A stretch of 37,141 nt of DNA from Akkermansiaceae bacterium (GCA_025362955.1 JANYFB010000338.1:1-37141); one strand, 5' to 3'; shown: positions 1 to 10,283, numbered from the stretch's first letter. A program made the numbers and translations. Notes: a model not told the origin generated them from the letters alone.

Positions 1-3000
1 CAAAACATCGGGCGCGTGAATCTAACCGCCGATGGCGGTGACATCCGCGGCAATGGAACACTCAGCATGGCGGGCGACCTCGTGATGAAAGCCGCGCAGA
101 TCTATCCGACGACCCTCGCGAACTTCGACATCTTCGTTTACGATCACGCCGAAGGCACCGGTTCCGTTTCCATCAAAGCTTCCGGCACGAACAATGCCCC
201 GCTGTCCGCCGGTGGCAGCCTCTCCATCTACTCATCCTCCATCCATCAAGGGGGCGTGTTGCGTGCACCGCTGGGCACGATTCGGCTGGGCTGGGATGGC
301 GGGGACATCGACACGAGCGATGCGGATTTGGACGCGCCTCGGAATTTCATCGCCGGATCGACTATCGCCACCCCGGTCACGCTTGACGTGACTCTCACGG
401 ACGGGAGCTTGACCTCGGTTTCCGCCAAGGATCTGGAAATCCCCTTCGGCATTAGTCCGGACGGACTCACATGGATCGATCCGCGAGGCGTCAATGTCAC
501 CCTGTCTGGCCTGCCGGAAAAAGCGGTTTTCCTCTCGGCGGATAGCGTTACGATGGCTCCCGGGGCGACTGTGGATCTGCGCGGCGGTGGGGATCTTCTA
601 GCAACCCGCTGGATTCCTGGAAACGGCGGCAGCAAGGATCTTCTGGGAACCGCCTCTGCGGAATGGGGCGGCAGCACTATCTATCAGCCCGGTGCATTGG
701 TCACCTACCAAGGGGCAACCTGGTCCGCGCGAGTGAGACAAAGCGGGCAGACTCCGGGTTCCAATCTCTATTGGTCGAAGGTCGCGGAATCCTACGCCAT
801 TGTGCCGGGCTTCGACTCGAAATTTTCCCCGTTTGGTGCGTTCAACACTGGCTCGAATGCTGATTCGCTGGCGGGAAATCCAGGGTATGTGAGCAGCACG
901 CTGAAAATTGGCGACTCCATCACCTTGGAGGCGAGTGACGGACTTCCAGCAGGCACTTACACCCTGCTACCAAGGGCTTATGCGGTCCTCAAGGGCGCGT
1001 TTCTCGTGACGCCGGTCGCAGGCGTGGGGGGCGAGACGCTGAAGGCTGCCGACGGTGCCAGCTATGTCTCCGGATACGCCGCCAATTCCTTCAATTTACC
1101 CAACGAGACTTCTGCGGTGCGATCCCGATTTGAAATCGCGTCCGCGAAGGTCGTCATGAACCGGGTCACTTATGCGGTAGCTACGGCCGATGAGTTCGTC
1201 ACCGCCACGGGGGCCACGCAATTGATTCCCGCCGATGCGGGTTATGCCGCATTCCATGGCAATGTAACATTGCAGCTTGGCGGGAGTTTGCTCACCCAAT
1301 CCGAAGGGCGCGGTGCGGCGGTGGACATCAGTAGCTTCGCAGACATCACGCTGATCGGCAGCGGGGGTGACCCGGCAAGCACCGGCATTGCCCTGCAAAC
1401 GGCGGTCCTTGATTCTTGGGGCGTGGAAAGTCTGTTAATCGGCGGAGTTCGCACCAAGGGCGCAGACGGCACCACCATCGACGTCCGGACTTCCAATCTA
1501 ACATTGGATAATCCCGGCGATCTTTTCTCCGGTCAGGAAATCGTTCTCGCCTCTCGCGGTGGCCTGACTCTCACTGACGGATCCTCGATTGCATCGGCAG
1601 GGAAATCGGAAGCAGCGGCGGATACGTTTCTCATCCATGGCGACGGCACTCTGCTACGCGTGAGCAGCGATCCTGCAGCGACCGTCATTCGCGATGGGCT
1701 AACAGGTTCTACCTCGCCCTTGATGACGATCGGAGCAGCCGTGAAAATCGCGGGCCCTTCGGTGTTGTTAGACTCCACTTACGGCACGATTCTATCTGCC
1801 GAAGCCCGGATCGACGCGGAAAATCTCACCCTCGGCAGCGGACAGATTAGCGTCGTATTCGATGACGCCAACGGCGTGTTAGATGGTTCGTTGATCGACA
1901 ATCACCTGACCTTGGCTGGCTTGACGCTCGACAATGTGCAACAGGCCAAGGCGCTTACTTTGCACAGTTACCGCAGCATCGATTTTTATGGCACCGGCAG
2001 CATCGGCGGACCCGCGCTGGAGACGATCACTTTTTCCAGTAGTGGCGTCCGCGGCTATCAGCAAGGCACCGGTGCAGTGACGATCCGAGCCAATGACGTG
2101 CATTTTGATAACTCCGTGCTTGCGACGCCCGCCATCGCACCCGCAGTGAATTCGGGGAGTCTGAACGTGGTCACCGGAACGATTCACTTGGGTGCGAACG
2201 GGTTTGCGGTTGCAGGCTACCAAGATCTCTCGCTCGCTGCCTCTGACCGGATTTCCTTCGATGGAAATGGGACTTTTTCCACAACCGGGAATCTACAAAC
2301 TCTCACTCCGCTGATCGAAGGCGCGGATGCCGCCACCTATTCCATCGTCGCGGGAGGCACGGTCTCGCTCGACCGGAGCGGCACCACTCCGGCCATGGGA
2401 GGCGGACTCGGTGCCAACCTAACAATCCAAGGCACAAGCCTCAACGCGAATACCGACATCCTCCTTCCCAGTGGCCAAATTACTCTTCGCGCCATTGACG
2501 GCCCGCTTGAAGTCGGCGGCAATCTATCAGTCGCAGGCATCGCGAAGGTATTTAACGACCTCATCCGCTTCACCGATGCCGGAACGATCAATTTGGAATC
2601 GGTGACCGGCGATGTGACGCTTGCCGCCGGAAGCGATGTTTCCGTGGCCGCGTCCATGGTCGGTGGTAACGGCGGGACGGTCAGCGTGAGTGCGCCGGAA
2701 GGCATTTTCACCGATGACGGAAAAATGCACGGACAAGCCGGCGTTGGCGAGTTAGGCAGCGTCAGCGGCACCGCAGGAAAATTTCTGTTGGACGTGGGAT
2801 CGCTCACTGAAACGGGGTTGGCATCATTCGATGAAATCAGCATCGCGCTGGATAATGGAGGATTCACCGCCTCGCGAAGTTTCAGAATTCGCAACGGAGA
2901 CGTGACCATCGGCAATGTAAATCTCAGCCACGAATTTTCCCTATCAGCCGATCAAGGGGGCATCGCAGTCAGTGGCACGATCAACGCCTCCGGGCAAACC

Positions 3001-6000
3001 GGCGGCTCGATTTCCCTAGCAGCGCGGGACAGTCTCACCCTCGTGGCGGGTTCCGTTCTTAACGTCACTGGCCAGGATTTCAACACCGCCGGCAAAGGTG
3101 GCTCCATCCTCCTCGAAGCGGGAACCCAGCAGGACGGCATCGCCAACACCGAGGCCCTGCTCGATTTGCAATCCGGCTCGCAAATTCTCCTCGGCGTGAA
3201 CACCTACATTCCCGGCAGCTATACCACCCCCGGTTCCAGCGCCTTCGGAGGAAAATTCACCGGCACGCTTCATCTCCGCGCACCCCGCACCGCTGCGAAC
3301 GATGGCATCCAAATCAACGCGATCCAAAGCAACATCACCGGCGCTTCCGCCGTCGTCGCCGAAGGTTACAAAGTTTACACACCGCTGGGTGGAGTTCTGA
3401 ATACCGCCCAACGGGATCTGATCAACACCGACTCTATCAGCTTTCTCGGTGCGGCAGGCGTGGGGAACGCCAACGAAATCGCGATGCGTGGCAAGCTCCT
3501 CAACGGTGCCGGTAGCACTCTGGACTCGCTTCTGGTCATCAGCCCCGGCGTGGAAATGGTGAACCTCACTGGCGATCTCGTTCTCGGCCTCGCAAACAAT
3601 TCCGACTTCGGGTCCTCCGATCCCGAAGCTCTAACTGGTGCCGATTGGGATCTTTCCGGCTTCCGCTATGGGAGCCTCTCCGCGCCGGGCGTGCTAACCT
3701 TACGAGCCAGCGGGGACATCGTTTTTAATAATACTCTCAGCGATGGTTTCACTCCGGCTGATTTCAGTCTCGTGACCTTCGAAGACAGCGGGCATTCCCT
3801 GATGTGGCTTGGAAAATTGATGTCCATCTCGGACAGCCTTCTGCCCATCAACACCCAGTCATGGTCCTACCGCTTGACCGCAGGTGCGGATGTGAACGCC
3901 AGTAACTTCCGGAATGTCGTTTCCTCCACCGCACTCGATCTCACGCAGCCCTCAAAAGGCTCGGTCATTGTCGGTGAATTCTATCCAGCCGTGCCGAATC
4001 CTTCCTCATTCGATGTCTCCGCTGCGACAGGAAGCTCAGGCCAAACCGCTGACACCATCAAGATCTCGACCTTTTCCTTTAACCAGGGAACCCGCTACGA
4101 AGTGGTCCGCACCGGCACGGGAGATATCACCGTCAACGCCGGACGTGATGTGCAGCTCCGCAACCAATTCGCCACGATTTACACCGCCGGAGTGGCCTTG
4201 CCAGTACCCACCACGATTTATGGTGAAAATGACTTCGTCCTGCCAGTGATTCCAGATTCGGCAGAGAACCATCCGCTTCAGGGAGGATTCGGATCCACCT
4301 TGGGCGAAATCCAGCAAATCACCCAGCCTGCTTGGTCGATGGCGGGTGGGAACGTATCACTTCAAGCCCAAGCGAACATTGGCCGCTACACCTTAATCAA
4401 TGGCCTCCTCACCACCGATTCGAGCCGCCAAATGCCGACGAATTGGCTCTATCGCCGCGGATATGTAGATCCCAAAACGGGCCTCTTCGCCAGAGACGGA
4501 GGATTCGGCACTACCCCAAGCATTCAAAGCCCGGAAAACATCCACGATACCGCCACTTCCACAACTTGGTGGGTCGATTACAGCAACTTCTTCGAAGGCG
4601 TCGGCGCGCTCGGCGGCGGCAATGTGAGCTTGGTAGCTGGCAACGACATCGTGAATGTCGATGCCGTAGCTCCCACCAATGCGCGGATGCCCGGCCGAGA
4701 AAAAAATCCTGCCTACACGCCCGGTTCCACGACTGAACCCGAATATCTAAATCTGGCCCCCGATTCCACGAAACTCTTAGAACTTGGAGGCGGCGACGTC
4801 ACCGTGACGGCGGGCAGGAATATCGACGGTGGAGTTTATTATGTCGAGCGAGGCGAGGGTTCGTTGTTCGCCGGTGGCACTATCACCACCAATGCATCGC
4901 GGTCACCCTCGCTTGGAATTCTGAGCGGCTCCGCAGCGTTAGATCCGCTTACCTGGCTGCCGACGACCCTCTTTGTCGGGAAATCACATTTCGATGTCGC
5001 CGCGCGGGGTGACGTTCTGCTAGGTCCGGTCACCAATCCGTTTCTCCTTCCTCAGGGAATCAATAACAAGTTTTGGTATAAGACTTATTTCAACACCTAC
5101 TCGGCTGATGCTGGGGCCACTGTCTCGTCGTATGGTGGCGATGTGACCCATCGCAACGCGATCAATCTGCCAGACGGAGCCTCCGCCCGCCCGATCCTGA
5201 GTGCTTGGTTCAGTTCGCAAAATCTATTTACCGGAGAAGGTTCCTCGTCGAATGCCTCCAACTTCCAACCGTGGCTGCGTCTTGCGGAACTGGATCTAGC
5301 GAAATTTGGCCAAGTGTTTAAACTGAGCGCACCGAATCTCAGCAGCACCTCATTCGCGGGCGATGTGAATTTAGTCGGTAGTTGGACCTTGTTTCCTTCC
5401 GTCACTGGAAGCCTGGAGCTAGTTGCCGACGGCGGAATCATCGGACTGCAAGATACTGGCCCCGGTCGATCAAACGGCATCCCCAATCAAATTTGGACAT
5501 ACGCCAGCATCAACGTGTCTGACACATCCGCAGAATTGATCCCAGCCGTTACCTCGCCACTGGCCTATCAGGTCGTCGCAGGTCCGTCGCGGACGAATCA
5601 AACCCTCAGCGAATTAAATATCCTCCAAGCCCTAAGTCTCTCGCTCAGCGAAACAGGTTCCACCAAGGGAATCGCTGGCACCAGCGCGGTGAAACAGGCG
5701 CTCCATGCGGAATCGCTGCTTCATGCAGGTGATACGGAACCGGTGCGCATCTACGCTGCGGGCGGGGACATCACCGGCCTGACGCTGTTCTCGCCAAAAG
5801 CGGCGCGGATCATGGCCGACCAAGACATTACGGACGTCGCATTTTACCTGCAAAACGTTTCCGCAACGGATGTCTCGCTGGTCTCCGCAGGCCGCGATAT
5901 CATTCCCTTCAACGAAAACGGCTCCCTTCGCGCGCTTGCTGGAAACGTCGCCCTCGGCAACGTGGTGGGAGACAACCCGCGCAGCACGGTCACAGGAGAC

Positions 6001-7248
6001 CTCACCAATGCTCTAGCCGGAGATATCCAGATCAACGGCCCCGGAGTATTGGAAGTTCTCGGCGGGCGGAATCTTGACCTCGGTGCAGGCGCCAACTTCA
6101 CCGACGGCACTGGAGTGGGCATCACCAGCATCGGAAATGCCCGCAACCTGTCGTTGCCCTTTGCAGGCGCGGACATCATCGCGCTCGCCGGCGTCTCTGC
6201 GGCAGCCAGCTCGGGTGCTGCGGATGGACTCGCCTTGAGCGACATGGATTTCACCGCCTTTATCGAGAAATATGCCAAGCAGCTCGAAGATACGTCCGAT
6301 TCCGCCTACCTGAAAAAACTGCATTGGACCGGCAAATTCAGCGATCTCACCGAAGAACAGCAGGCGATTGTCGCCCTCGAGGAATTCTACGGAATTCTCC
6401 GCGAAACCGGCCGCGACGCTGCGGAAAAAGGCAATTACAAAACCGGCACCCAAGCCATCCACACCCTGTTCGGCAAGGACCAGCGCGTCGGTGAAATCCT
6501 CACCCGCGCCCGAGAAATCCGCACCACCACCGGCGGCACCATCAGCATCGGCGTTCCCGGCGGAGGGATTGCGATGGCCAATTCGATTTTCGGCAATCCA
6601 CTGACCCCTCCCGGCATTGTGACTGAATACGGCGGCTCGATTTCCACCTTCACCGACGGGGATGTTGAAATCGGCCAAGCCCGGATCTTCACCCTCCGCG
6701 GCGGTGACATTACGATGTGGTCGTCCCAAGGCAATATCGCCGCAGGCACCTCCCCCAAAACGGTGGTCACCGCGCCGCCCACACGGGTAGTCATCGACAT
6801 TTCCAGCGCCGACGTCCAAACCGACCTCGGTGGCCTCGCTACCGGCGGCGGCATCGGCGTCCTCGCTTCCGTCGAAGGCGTAAAAGCGGGTAACGTCGAT
6901 CTCATCGCTCCTAACGGATTTGTGGATGCGGGCGACGCAGGCATCCGGGTAACGGGGAACCTGAACATCTCCGCGCAAGTCGTCCTGAATTCCGGTAACA
7001 TCTCGGTAGGCGGCACGAGTGTGGGAGCCGCACCCGCCAGCGTCAGCGCGCCCAGTGTAGCCACGGTCACGGCAGCCGGAAACACCGCAGCCGCAGCCGG
7101 GGCAACGCTTCCCAAGCCGGGAGCCGAACAGCAACCGGATCAGAAGCCAGGCGCGGAAGCCTTGTCGATCATCACTGTGGAAGTCATCGGTTACGGCGGC
7201 GGCGGAGCGGACGAAGATGAGGATAAAAAGAAAGAACAGCCCCTCTAA
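1..7248 (+). CDS. Giant filamentous-haemagglutinin-like adhesin (DUF3739 type), 5' end missing
   Basis: The frame is open from base 1 and ends in TAA at 7246-7248, so about 2,415 C-terminal residues are visible and the signal peptide and TPS-type secretion domain lie outside the window. The protein is built of degenerate beta-helix repeats rich in G, S, T and N ('GGDVTVTAGRNI', 'GNVSLVAGNDI'). Family-typical blocks include 'TGTGDITVNAGRDVQLRNQF' (about 4118-4177) and the C-terminal 'IITVEVIGYGGG' near 7170-7203, which I recall from DUF3739 filamentous haemagglutinin proteins. It ends in a charged tail (DEDEDKKKEQPL) with no beta-barrel, so export probably needs a separate two-partner-secretion pore not seen here. 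A chitin-binding-type-3-like segment is embedded at about 661-789. A Sel1-repeat gene follows 10 bp later on the same strand. Role in surface adhesion is inferred from the family. Confidence 0.88.
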   Translation, partial: QNIGRVNLTADGGDIRGNGTLSMAGDLVMKAAQIYPTTLANFDIFVYDHAEGTGSVSIKASGTNNAPLSAGGSLSIYSSSIHQGGVLRAPLGTIRLGWDGGDIDTSDADLDAPRNFIAGSTIATPVTLDVTLTDGSLTSVSAKDLEIPFGISPDGLTWIDPRGVNVTLSGLPEKAVFLSADSVTMAPGATVDLRGGGDLLATRWIPGNGGSKDLLGTASAEWGGSTIYQPGALVTYQGATWSARVRQSGQTPGSNLYWSKVAESYAIVPGFDSKFSPFGAFNTGSNADSLAGNPGYVSSTLKIGDSITLEASDGLPAGTYTLLPRAYAVLKGAFLVTPVAGVGGETLKAADGASYVSGYAANSFNLPNETSAVRSRFEIASAKVVMNRVTYAVATADEFVTATGATQLIPADAGYAAFHGNVTLQLGGSLLTQSEGRGAAVDISSFADITLIGSGGDPASTGIALQTAVLDSWGVESLLIGGVRTKGADGTTIDVRTSNLTLDNPGDLFSGQEIVLASRGGLTLTDGSSIASAGKSEAAADTFLIHGDGTLLRVSSDPAATVIRDGLTGSTSPLMTIGAAVKIAGPSVLLDSTYGTILSAEARIDAENLTLGSGQISVVFDDANGVLDGSLIDNHLTLAGLTLDNVQQAKALTLHSYRSIDFYGTGSIGGPALETITFSSSGVRGYQQGTGAVTIRANDVHFDNSVLATPAIAPAVNSGSLNVVTGTIHLGANGFAVAGYQDLSLAASDRISFDGNGTFSTTGNLQTLTPLIEGADAATYSIVAGGTVSLDRSGTTPAMGGGLGANLTIQGTSLNANTDILLPSGQITLRAIDGPLEVGGNLSVAGIAKVFNDLIRFTDAGTINLESVTGDVTLAAGSDVSVAASMVGGNGGTVSVSAPEGIFTDDGKMHGQAGVGELGSVSGTAGKFLLDVGSLTETGLASFDEISIALDNGGFTASRSFRIRNGDVTIGNVNLSHEFSLSADQGGIAVSGTINASGQTGGSISLAARDSLTLVAGSVLNVTGQDFNTAGKGGSILLEAGTQQDGIANTEALLDLQSGSQILLGVNTYIPGSYTTPGSSAFGGKFTGTLHLRAPRTAANDGIQINAIQSNITGASAVVAEGYKVYTPLGGVLNTAQRDLINTDSISFLGAAGVGNANEIAMRGKLLNGAGSTLDSLLVISPGVEMVNLTGDLVLGLANNSDFGSSDPEALTGADWDLSGFRYGSLSAPGVLTLRASGDIVFNNTLSDGFTPADFSLVTFEDSGHSLMWLGKLMSISDSLLPINTQSWSYRLTAGADVNASNFRNVVSSTALDLTQPSKGSVIVGEFYPAVPNPSSFDVSAATGSSGQTADTIKISTFSFNQGTRYEVVRTGTGDITVNAGRDVQLRNQFATIYTAGVALPVPTTIYGENDFVLPVIPDSAENHPLQGGFGSTLGEIQQITQPAWSMAGGNVSLQAQANIGRYTLINGLLTTDSSRQMPTNWLYRRGYVDPKTGLFARDGGFGTTPSIQSPENIHDTATSTTWWVDYSNFFEGVGALGGGNVSLVAGNDIVNVDAVAPTNARMPGREKNPAYTPGSTTEPEYLNLAPDSTKLLELGGGDVTVTAGRNIDGGVYYVERGEGSLFAGGTITTNASRSPSLGILSGSAALDPLTWLPTTLFVGKSHFDVAARGDVLLGPVTNPFLLPQGINNKFWYKTYFNTYSADAGATVSSYGGDVTHRNAINLPDGASARPILSAWFSSQNLFTGEGSSSNASNFQPWLRLAELDLAKFGQVFKLSAPNLSSTSFAGDVNLVGSWTLFPSVTGSLELVADGGIIGLQDTGPGRSNGIPNQIWTYASINVSDTSAELIPAVTSPLAYQVVAGPSRTNQTLSELNILQALSLSLSETGSTKGIAGTSAVKQALHAESLLHAGDTEPVRIYAAGGDITGLTLFSPKAARIMADQDITDVAFYLQNVSATDVSLVSAGRDIIPFNENGSLRALAGNVALGNVVGDNPRSTVTGDLTNALAGDIQINGPGVLEVLGGRNLDLGAGANFTDGTGVGITSIGNARNLSLPFAGADIIALAGVSAAASSGAADGLALSDMDFTAFIEKYAKQLEDTSDSAYLKKLHWTGKFSDLTEEQQAIVALEEFYGILRETGRDAAEKGNYKTGTQAIHTLFGKDQRVGEILTRAREIRTTTGGTISIGVPGGGIAMANSIFGNPLTPPGIVTEYGGSISTFTDGDVEIGQARIFTLRGGDITMWSSQGNIAAGTSPKTVVTAPPTRVVIDISSADVQTDLGGLATGGGIGVLASVEGVKAGNVDLIAPNGFVDAGDAGIRVTGNLNISAQVVLNSGNISVGGTSVGAAPASVSAPSVATVTAAGNTAAAAGATLPKPGAEQQPDQKPGAEALSIITVEVIGYGGGGADEDEDKKKEQPL
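661..789 (+). other. CBM5/12 (chitin-binding type 3)-like segment inside the adhesin
   Basis: This stretch encodes W, then Y-x-x-G-x-x-V-x-Y-x-G-x-x-W, then a G-x-x-P-G turn and a final Y-W-x-x-V. The spacing of aromatics and glycines is that of small ChtBD3/CBM5/12 modules. It interrupts the beta-helix repeats. Carbohydrate binding is inferred from the pattern only. Confidence 0.5.
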
Positions 7249-7258
7249 AGAACGGGAT

Positions 7259-8131
7259 ATGAAATTCGCCCCATCTGTCATACTTCTGTTATTTTTCGGA
7301 ATCTCCGCCGCTGGGGCCGATGATCAAAAGCCCGCAGCCTCCGTGAACGATGGCGGGGAAGCCCAATTCCAACTTGGCCGGGCCTATCTGCGGGGTGAGG
7401 GAGTGCCCAAGGATGTGGAAAAGGCGCTGGAACTGATGAAATCCGCCGCCGCACAGGGAAATACCGAGGCGCTCGGAGGCGTCGGTTATTTTTACAGTAA
7501 CGGAATCGCCGTGCCCAAAGATGACAAACAAGCGACCGAATGGTTCCGCAAAGGCGCGGAAAAAGGGTCTGCCAAAGCACAGTTGAACTTGGGAAAAACC
7601 CTCCTTTCTAATAAAAAAGAAAGCGATTCCAAGGACAGCGATCCAATTCTCCAAGAAGCCTTGCAATGGATCAAAAAAGCCGCCGATCAAGGACTTCCCG
7701 AAGCCGGTTTAACTTACGCAAGAATTCTCTTCTACGGCGATTACGGCACATCAAAAGACTACGAGAAGGCTATCGATTATTTGAAGCCCGGTTGTGAAAC
7801 CGGGATTGCAGACGCCCAAAATATGCTCGGTGCCATGTATGAAGCCGGAAACGGAGTGTCCATGGATGTCGTCTCTGCCAAATCATGGTATCGCAAGGCT
7901 GCCATGCAGGGTTACGCCAAGGCCCAGAGAAATTTGGGAACCCTCATAGGGCCGCTGGTCGGGAACAAGGAGGACCGAATAGAAGCCTTAGCTTGGCTAT
8001 TGATCGCTTCCGATCAGCTCGATGTCCCGGCTCAGAAAACATTGGCCGACACGGTGCCGAGCCTGAAACCCGGAGAGCTGGACGACGCGAAACTCAAGGC
8101 ATCCGAGTTGCGGATGGCGTTGAAAAAATGA
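7259..8131 (+). CDS. Secreted Sel1-repeat (SLR) protein
   Basis: 290 residues. I chose the ATG at 7259 because it gives a clean signal peptide (MKFAPSVILLLFFGISAAGA, cleavage near residue 20). An upstream in-frame ATG at 7217 would overlap the adhesin and add a charged extension. The mature part consists of about five to six Sel1-type repeats of about 36 residues with the signature A-x-x-x-LG-x-x-Y-x-x-G-x-G-V-x-x-D ... A-x-x-W-x-x-x-A-A-x-x-G, for example 'AQFQLGRAYLRGEGVPKD' and 'AQNMLGAMYEAGNGVSMD'. Such alpha/alpha repeat proteins usually scaffold protein contacts in the periplasm. It starts 10 bp after the adhesin stop and is probably cotranscribed with it; a role in adhesin export or folding is possible but unproven. 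No enzyme motif is visible. Confidence 0.9.
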   Translation: MKFAPSVILLLFFGISAAGADDQKPAASVNDGGEAQFQLGRAYLRGEGVPKDVEKALELMKSAAAQGNTEALGGVGYFYSNGIAVPKDDKQATEWFRKGAEKGSAKAQLNLGKTLLSNKKESDSKDSDPILQEALQWIKKAADQGLPEAGLTYARILFYGDYGTSKDYEKAIDYLKPGCETGIADAQNMLGAMYEAGNGVSMDVVSAKSWYRKAAMQGYAKAQRNLGTLIGPLVGNKEDRIEALAWLLIASDQLDVPAQKTLADTVPSLKPGELDDAKLKASELRMALKK

Positions 8132-8175
8132 AGCTGTTAGCGCACTGACTCTATCAGACGCGACTCAGATGGATT

Positions 8176-8766
8176 TCATTTTCCGTCCGTAGGCAATTGG
8201 GCCTCCAGCGCTGCGTGCAGGGTCATCTGGTTGTAGGCCTCCTCGCCAAATAGAGCGCGGTAAGTCTCGTTTGCCCGTTCACGCGCGCGTTCCACCGCAG
8301 GGCCAGGTTTGATCAAAATGGTATCCTCGTCAGAGGGCGCGGTATGGGAACCATCGGCGTTGGTTTCTCGGACGCTATCGGCCAAGTCTTGATAGAAGGT
8401 GGTGACGATCCCTCGCATGGCGGCTGCGATAGGAGGGGGCACTTTGGATCCAGGATCATTCTCCGCAGCATTGAGCGCGAGAATCACTGCCGGTAGCCGC
8501 ACTTCGTCAGACAATTGAATCCCGGGCGAGGACTTTGCAGGGGAGGATGGGGAAATTGATTTCGGTGATTCGTCAGCAGTCCGAATCCGCGAAAGTGAGT
8601 GGGCGGCTGTCCCGACTGGGACTTTGCCGCCTTGAGCTTGGCTTGGATTTCCTTGGTGCCCGGCTAGCGTGGAGTTTCGGTCACTGATCCCGGATTGTCG
8701 GATGATGAGGATGGCACAGAGGATGAGCAGAATGATGGCGGCCAAAGTCAGATAGGTGGAGCGCAT
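8176..8766 (-). CDS. Membrane-anchored hypothetical protein
   Basis: 196 residues. A single hydrophobic N-terminal segment (about residues 7-22, 'LTLAAIILLILCAILII') follows MRSTY and looks like an uncleaved signal anchor. After it comes a low-complexity linker rich in S, P, G and K to about residue 90, then a more ordered, probably helical C-terminal part containing 'AVERARERANETYRALFGEE'. I do not recognise the family. The gene is convergent with the Sel1 gene (44 bp between stops). It is separated from the next minus-strand gene upstream by a strong terminator hairpin, so it is probably its own transcription unit. No Shine-Dalgarno sequence is seen before the ATG. Confidence 0.7.
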   Translation of the reverse strand: MRSTYLTLAAIILLILCAILIIRQSGISDRNSTLAGHQGNPSQAQGGKVPVGTAAHSLSRIRTADESPKSISPSSPAKSSPGIQLSDEVRLPAVILALNAAENDPGSKVPPPIAAAMRGIVTTFYQDLADSVRETNADGSHTAPSDEDTILIKPGPAVERARERANETYRALFGEEAYNQMTLHAALEAQLPTDGK

Positions 8767-8799
8767 GAGAATGGGGAGGGTCGCAATTTCTAATGAAAA

Positions 8800-8827
8800 G
8801 CCGGCATCGGGAGGTTCCGATGCCGGC
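8800..8827 (-). terminator. Rho-independent terminator of the PstS-like gene
   Basis: A perfect 11-bp stem (GCCGGCATCGG / CCGATGCCGGC) with a 6-nt loop is followed on the minus strand by TTTTC. It lies 75 bp beyond the stop codon of the minus-strand gene ending at 8903 and 33 bp before the start of the next gene, so it isolates the two. Confidence 0.85.
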
Positions 8828-8902
8828 CTTGAGGTGGGATTTACTTGCGGGCGATGGTTGTGAAGAAACGTTCACAAACGGATGTCCGCAGGCAAGGCCG
8901 GA

Positions 8903-10243
8903 TTACGGGGCAACCGTGCCACCATCGGCTGGACGGCCGACGTGCATGCCGGAGATTGGAAGCCCTGCTGCGGCAAAGTATGCGGGAAGCGCAGCCTTGA
9001 TGGTGGTATAGACGCTATCCACGTCACTTCCGGGGGCGACATCGTTACGCATATACATGTTTTCGTAGCCCCACGCGGTGTAGGTGCCTTCGACGATTTT
9101 TTTCACGTCGTTGTTTCCAAGGTCGATTCCGCCAGCCGCGATTTCCGACAGAGTCACGCCGTTGTAGCCGATGAGCGAGCCACCTAAATTGCGAAGTTTA
9201 ATGGCATCACTAACCCCAAGCCAGCTCACAAGATCGGCTTTGATGCCGCTGAGAACCGTGCTGCCCGCAGCGTTCAAAACATTGACCGAAGCACCCTTGT
9301 TGCCCATGTCCGTGGCCACGGTGCCGCCGCTGCTGTAGCCGCCATTGCCTGCCAAGTCTTGTCCCCAAACGGTGGAGGCGTAAGCAACGTTGACGCCGAC
9401 GCCGCCCTGTGGAACCAAACGAATCGAGGTGAGTTGGTCTCCAGAAGCCGCCGTCACCACATATTGTTTGACGGTTTTGACAATGCCGAAGCCAGTTTCC
9501 GCCAGATAGGTGGTGCGGGTGCCGGAACCGTCGTTACGACCTGTTGCGAACACATAGCCTGCGTTTGCGCCCGGAGTGTCACCGTCTGGATTGTCGTTCA
9601 CATTGTTGGTGAACATGCTGCGAGGTTGAAGACCGCCGCTCATCAGGGCGCGGAATTGTTGGCTTGTCACGTTGGTGATTGCCGATCCGTCGTTAGTGAC
9701 CATCGAGAAGACGATTACGCCAGCAGCAGGTGAGCCGGGCAGAAGGGAGAATGAACCATAGGGCGTCGAAGCCTTGCTAACATCCGAGAAAGCAATGTGG
9801 GAGGTGGCTGTCTCCACGTTACCTGAAGCGGTGCTCAATGCGGCATACTCTTTCCCGCCGTCGGTCGGGGAACCCCCGGTCAGCAAGTTGGTTTTGTAAT
9901 ATTTTGGAGGCAGGGGATCTGTGACTCCGACTAAGGAACGAATGCCTTCTACCGAGCCACTGAAGGTGCAGCGGATGGTGGTGGTGCCGGGGACACCCGG
10001 AAAGTTACCGCTGAAGATCGCGGTGGTGGCAAGGGGGTTGCTTGCGTTCAAATCGCCAGTGACGCCGTTGTGGCCATACTTATAGTCCACGCCGCCGTTT
10101 CCGACGTCATATTTCGCTTTAATCGCGATGAAGGCCGAGGCACGGAACGCGGTGGCTCCGGTGATGTTGACTTCCACGTCGGCATATGCGGTGGCGGTGA
10201 AGGCGATGGCGGAGAGTCCCGCGATGAAGTATTTAGGTTTCAT
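8903..10243 (-). CDS. Periplasmic substrate-binding protein, PstS-like
   Basis: 446 residues with a signal peptide (MKPKYFIAGLSAIAFTATAYA, cleavage after AYA). The mature protein opens with 'VNITGATAFRASAF'. The middle has 'NVTSQQFRALMSGG', resembling the PstS 'lt..ql..If.G' segment, and then 'GRNDGSGTRTTYL', which matches the phosphate-loop S-G-T-R motif of PstS-type proteins. These point to a type-2 periplasmic-binding fold; the ligand may be phosphate or something else. No permease or ATPase genes are nearby, so an ABC-importer role is not supported by context. It lies 40 bp downstream of a PEP-CTERM gene and is probably cotranscribed with it, ending at the terminator at 8800-8827. The leader is A/C-rich with no Shine-Dalgarno. 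Confidence 0.68.
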   Translation of the reverse strand: MKPKYFIAGLSAIAFTATAYADVEVNITGATAFRASAFIAIKAKYDVGNGGVDYKYGHNGVTGDLNASNPLATTAIFSGNFPGVPGTTTIRCTFSGSVEGIRSLVGVTDPLPPKYYKTNLLTGGSPTDGGKEYAALSTASGNVETATSHIAFSDVSKASTPYGSFSLLPGSPAAGVIVFSMVTNDGSAITNVTSQQFRALMSGGLQPRSMFTNNVNDNPDGDTPGANAGYVFATGRNDGSGTRTTYLAETGFGIVKTVKQYVVTAASGDQLTSIRLVPQGGVGVNVAYASTVWGQDLAGNGGYSSGGTVATDMGNKGASVNVLNAAGSTVLSGIKADLVSWLGVSDAIKLRNLGGSLIGYNGVTLSEIAAGGIDLGNNDVKKIVEGTYTAWGYENMYMRNDVAPGSDVDSVYTTIKAALPAYFAAAGLPISGMHVGRPADGGTVAP

Positions 10244-10283
10244 GTATTTGGTTTGGTTGTATTTTTTCAGGAGTTCAGGTGAA

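Noticed and set aside
6013-7281. Long minus-strand open frame (422 codons) opposite the adhesin
   Set aside because: It is antisense to the clearly coding adhesin 3' end, with low-complexity composition mirroring the G/C-rich repeats; no family resemblance.
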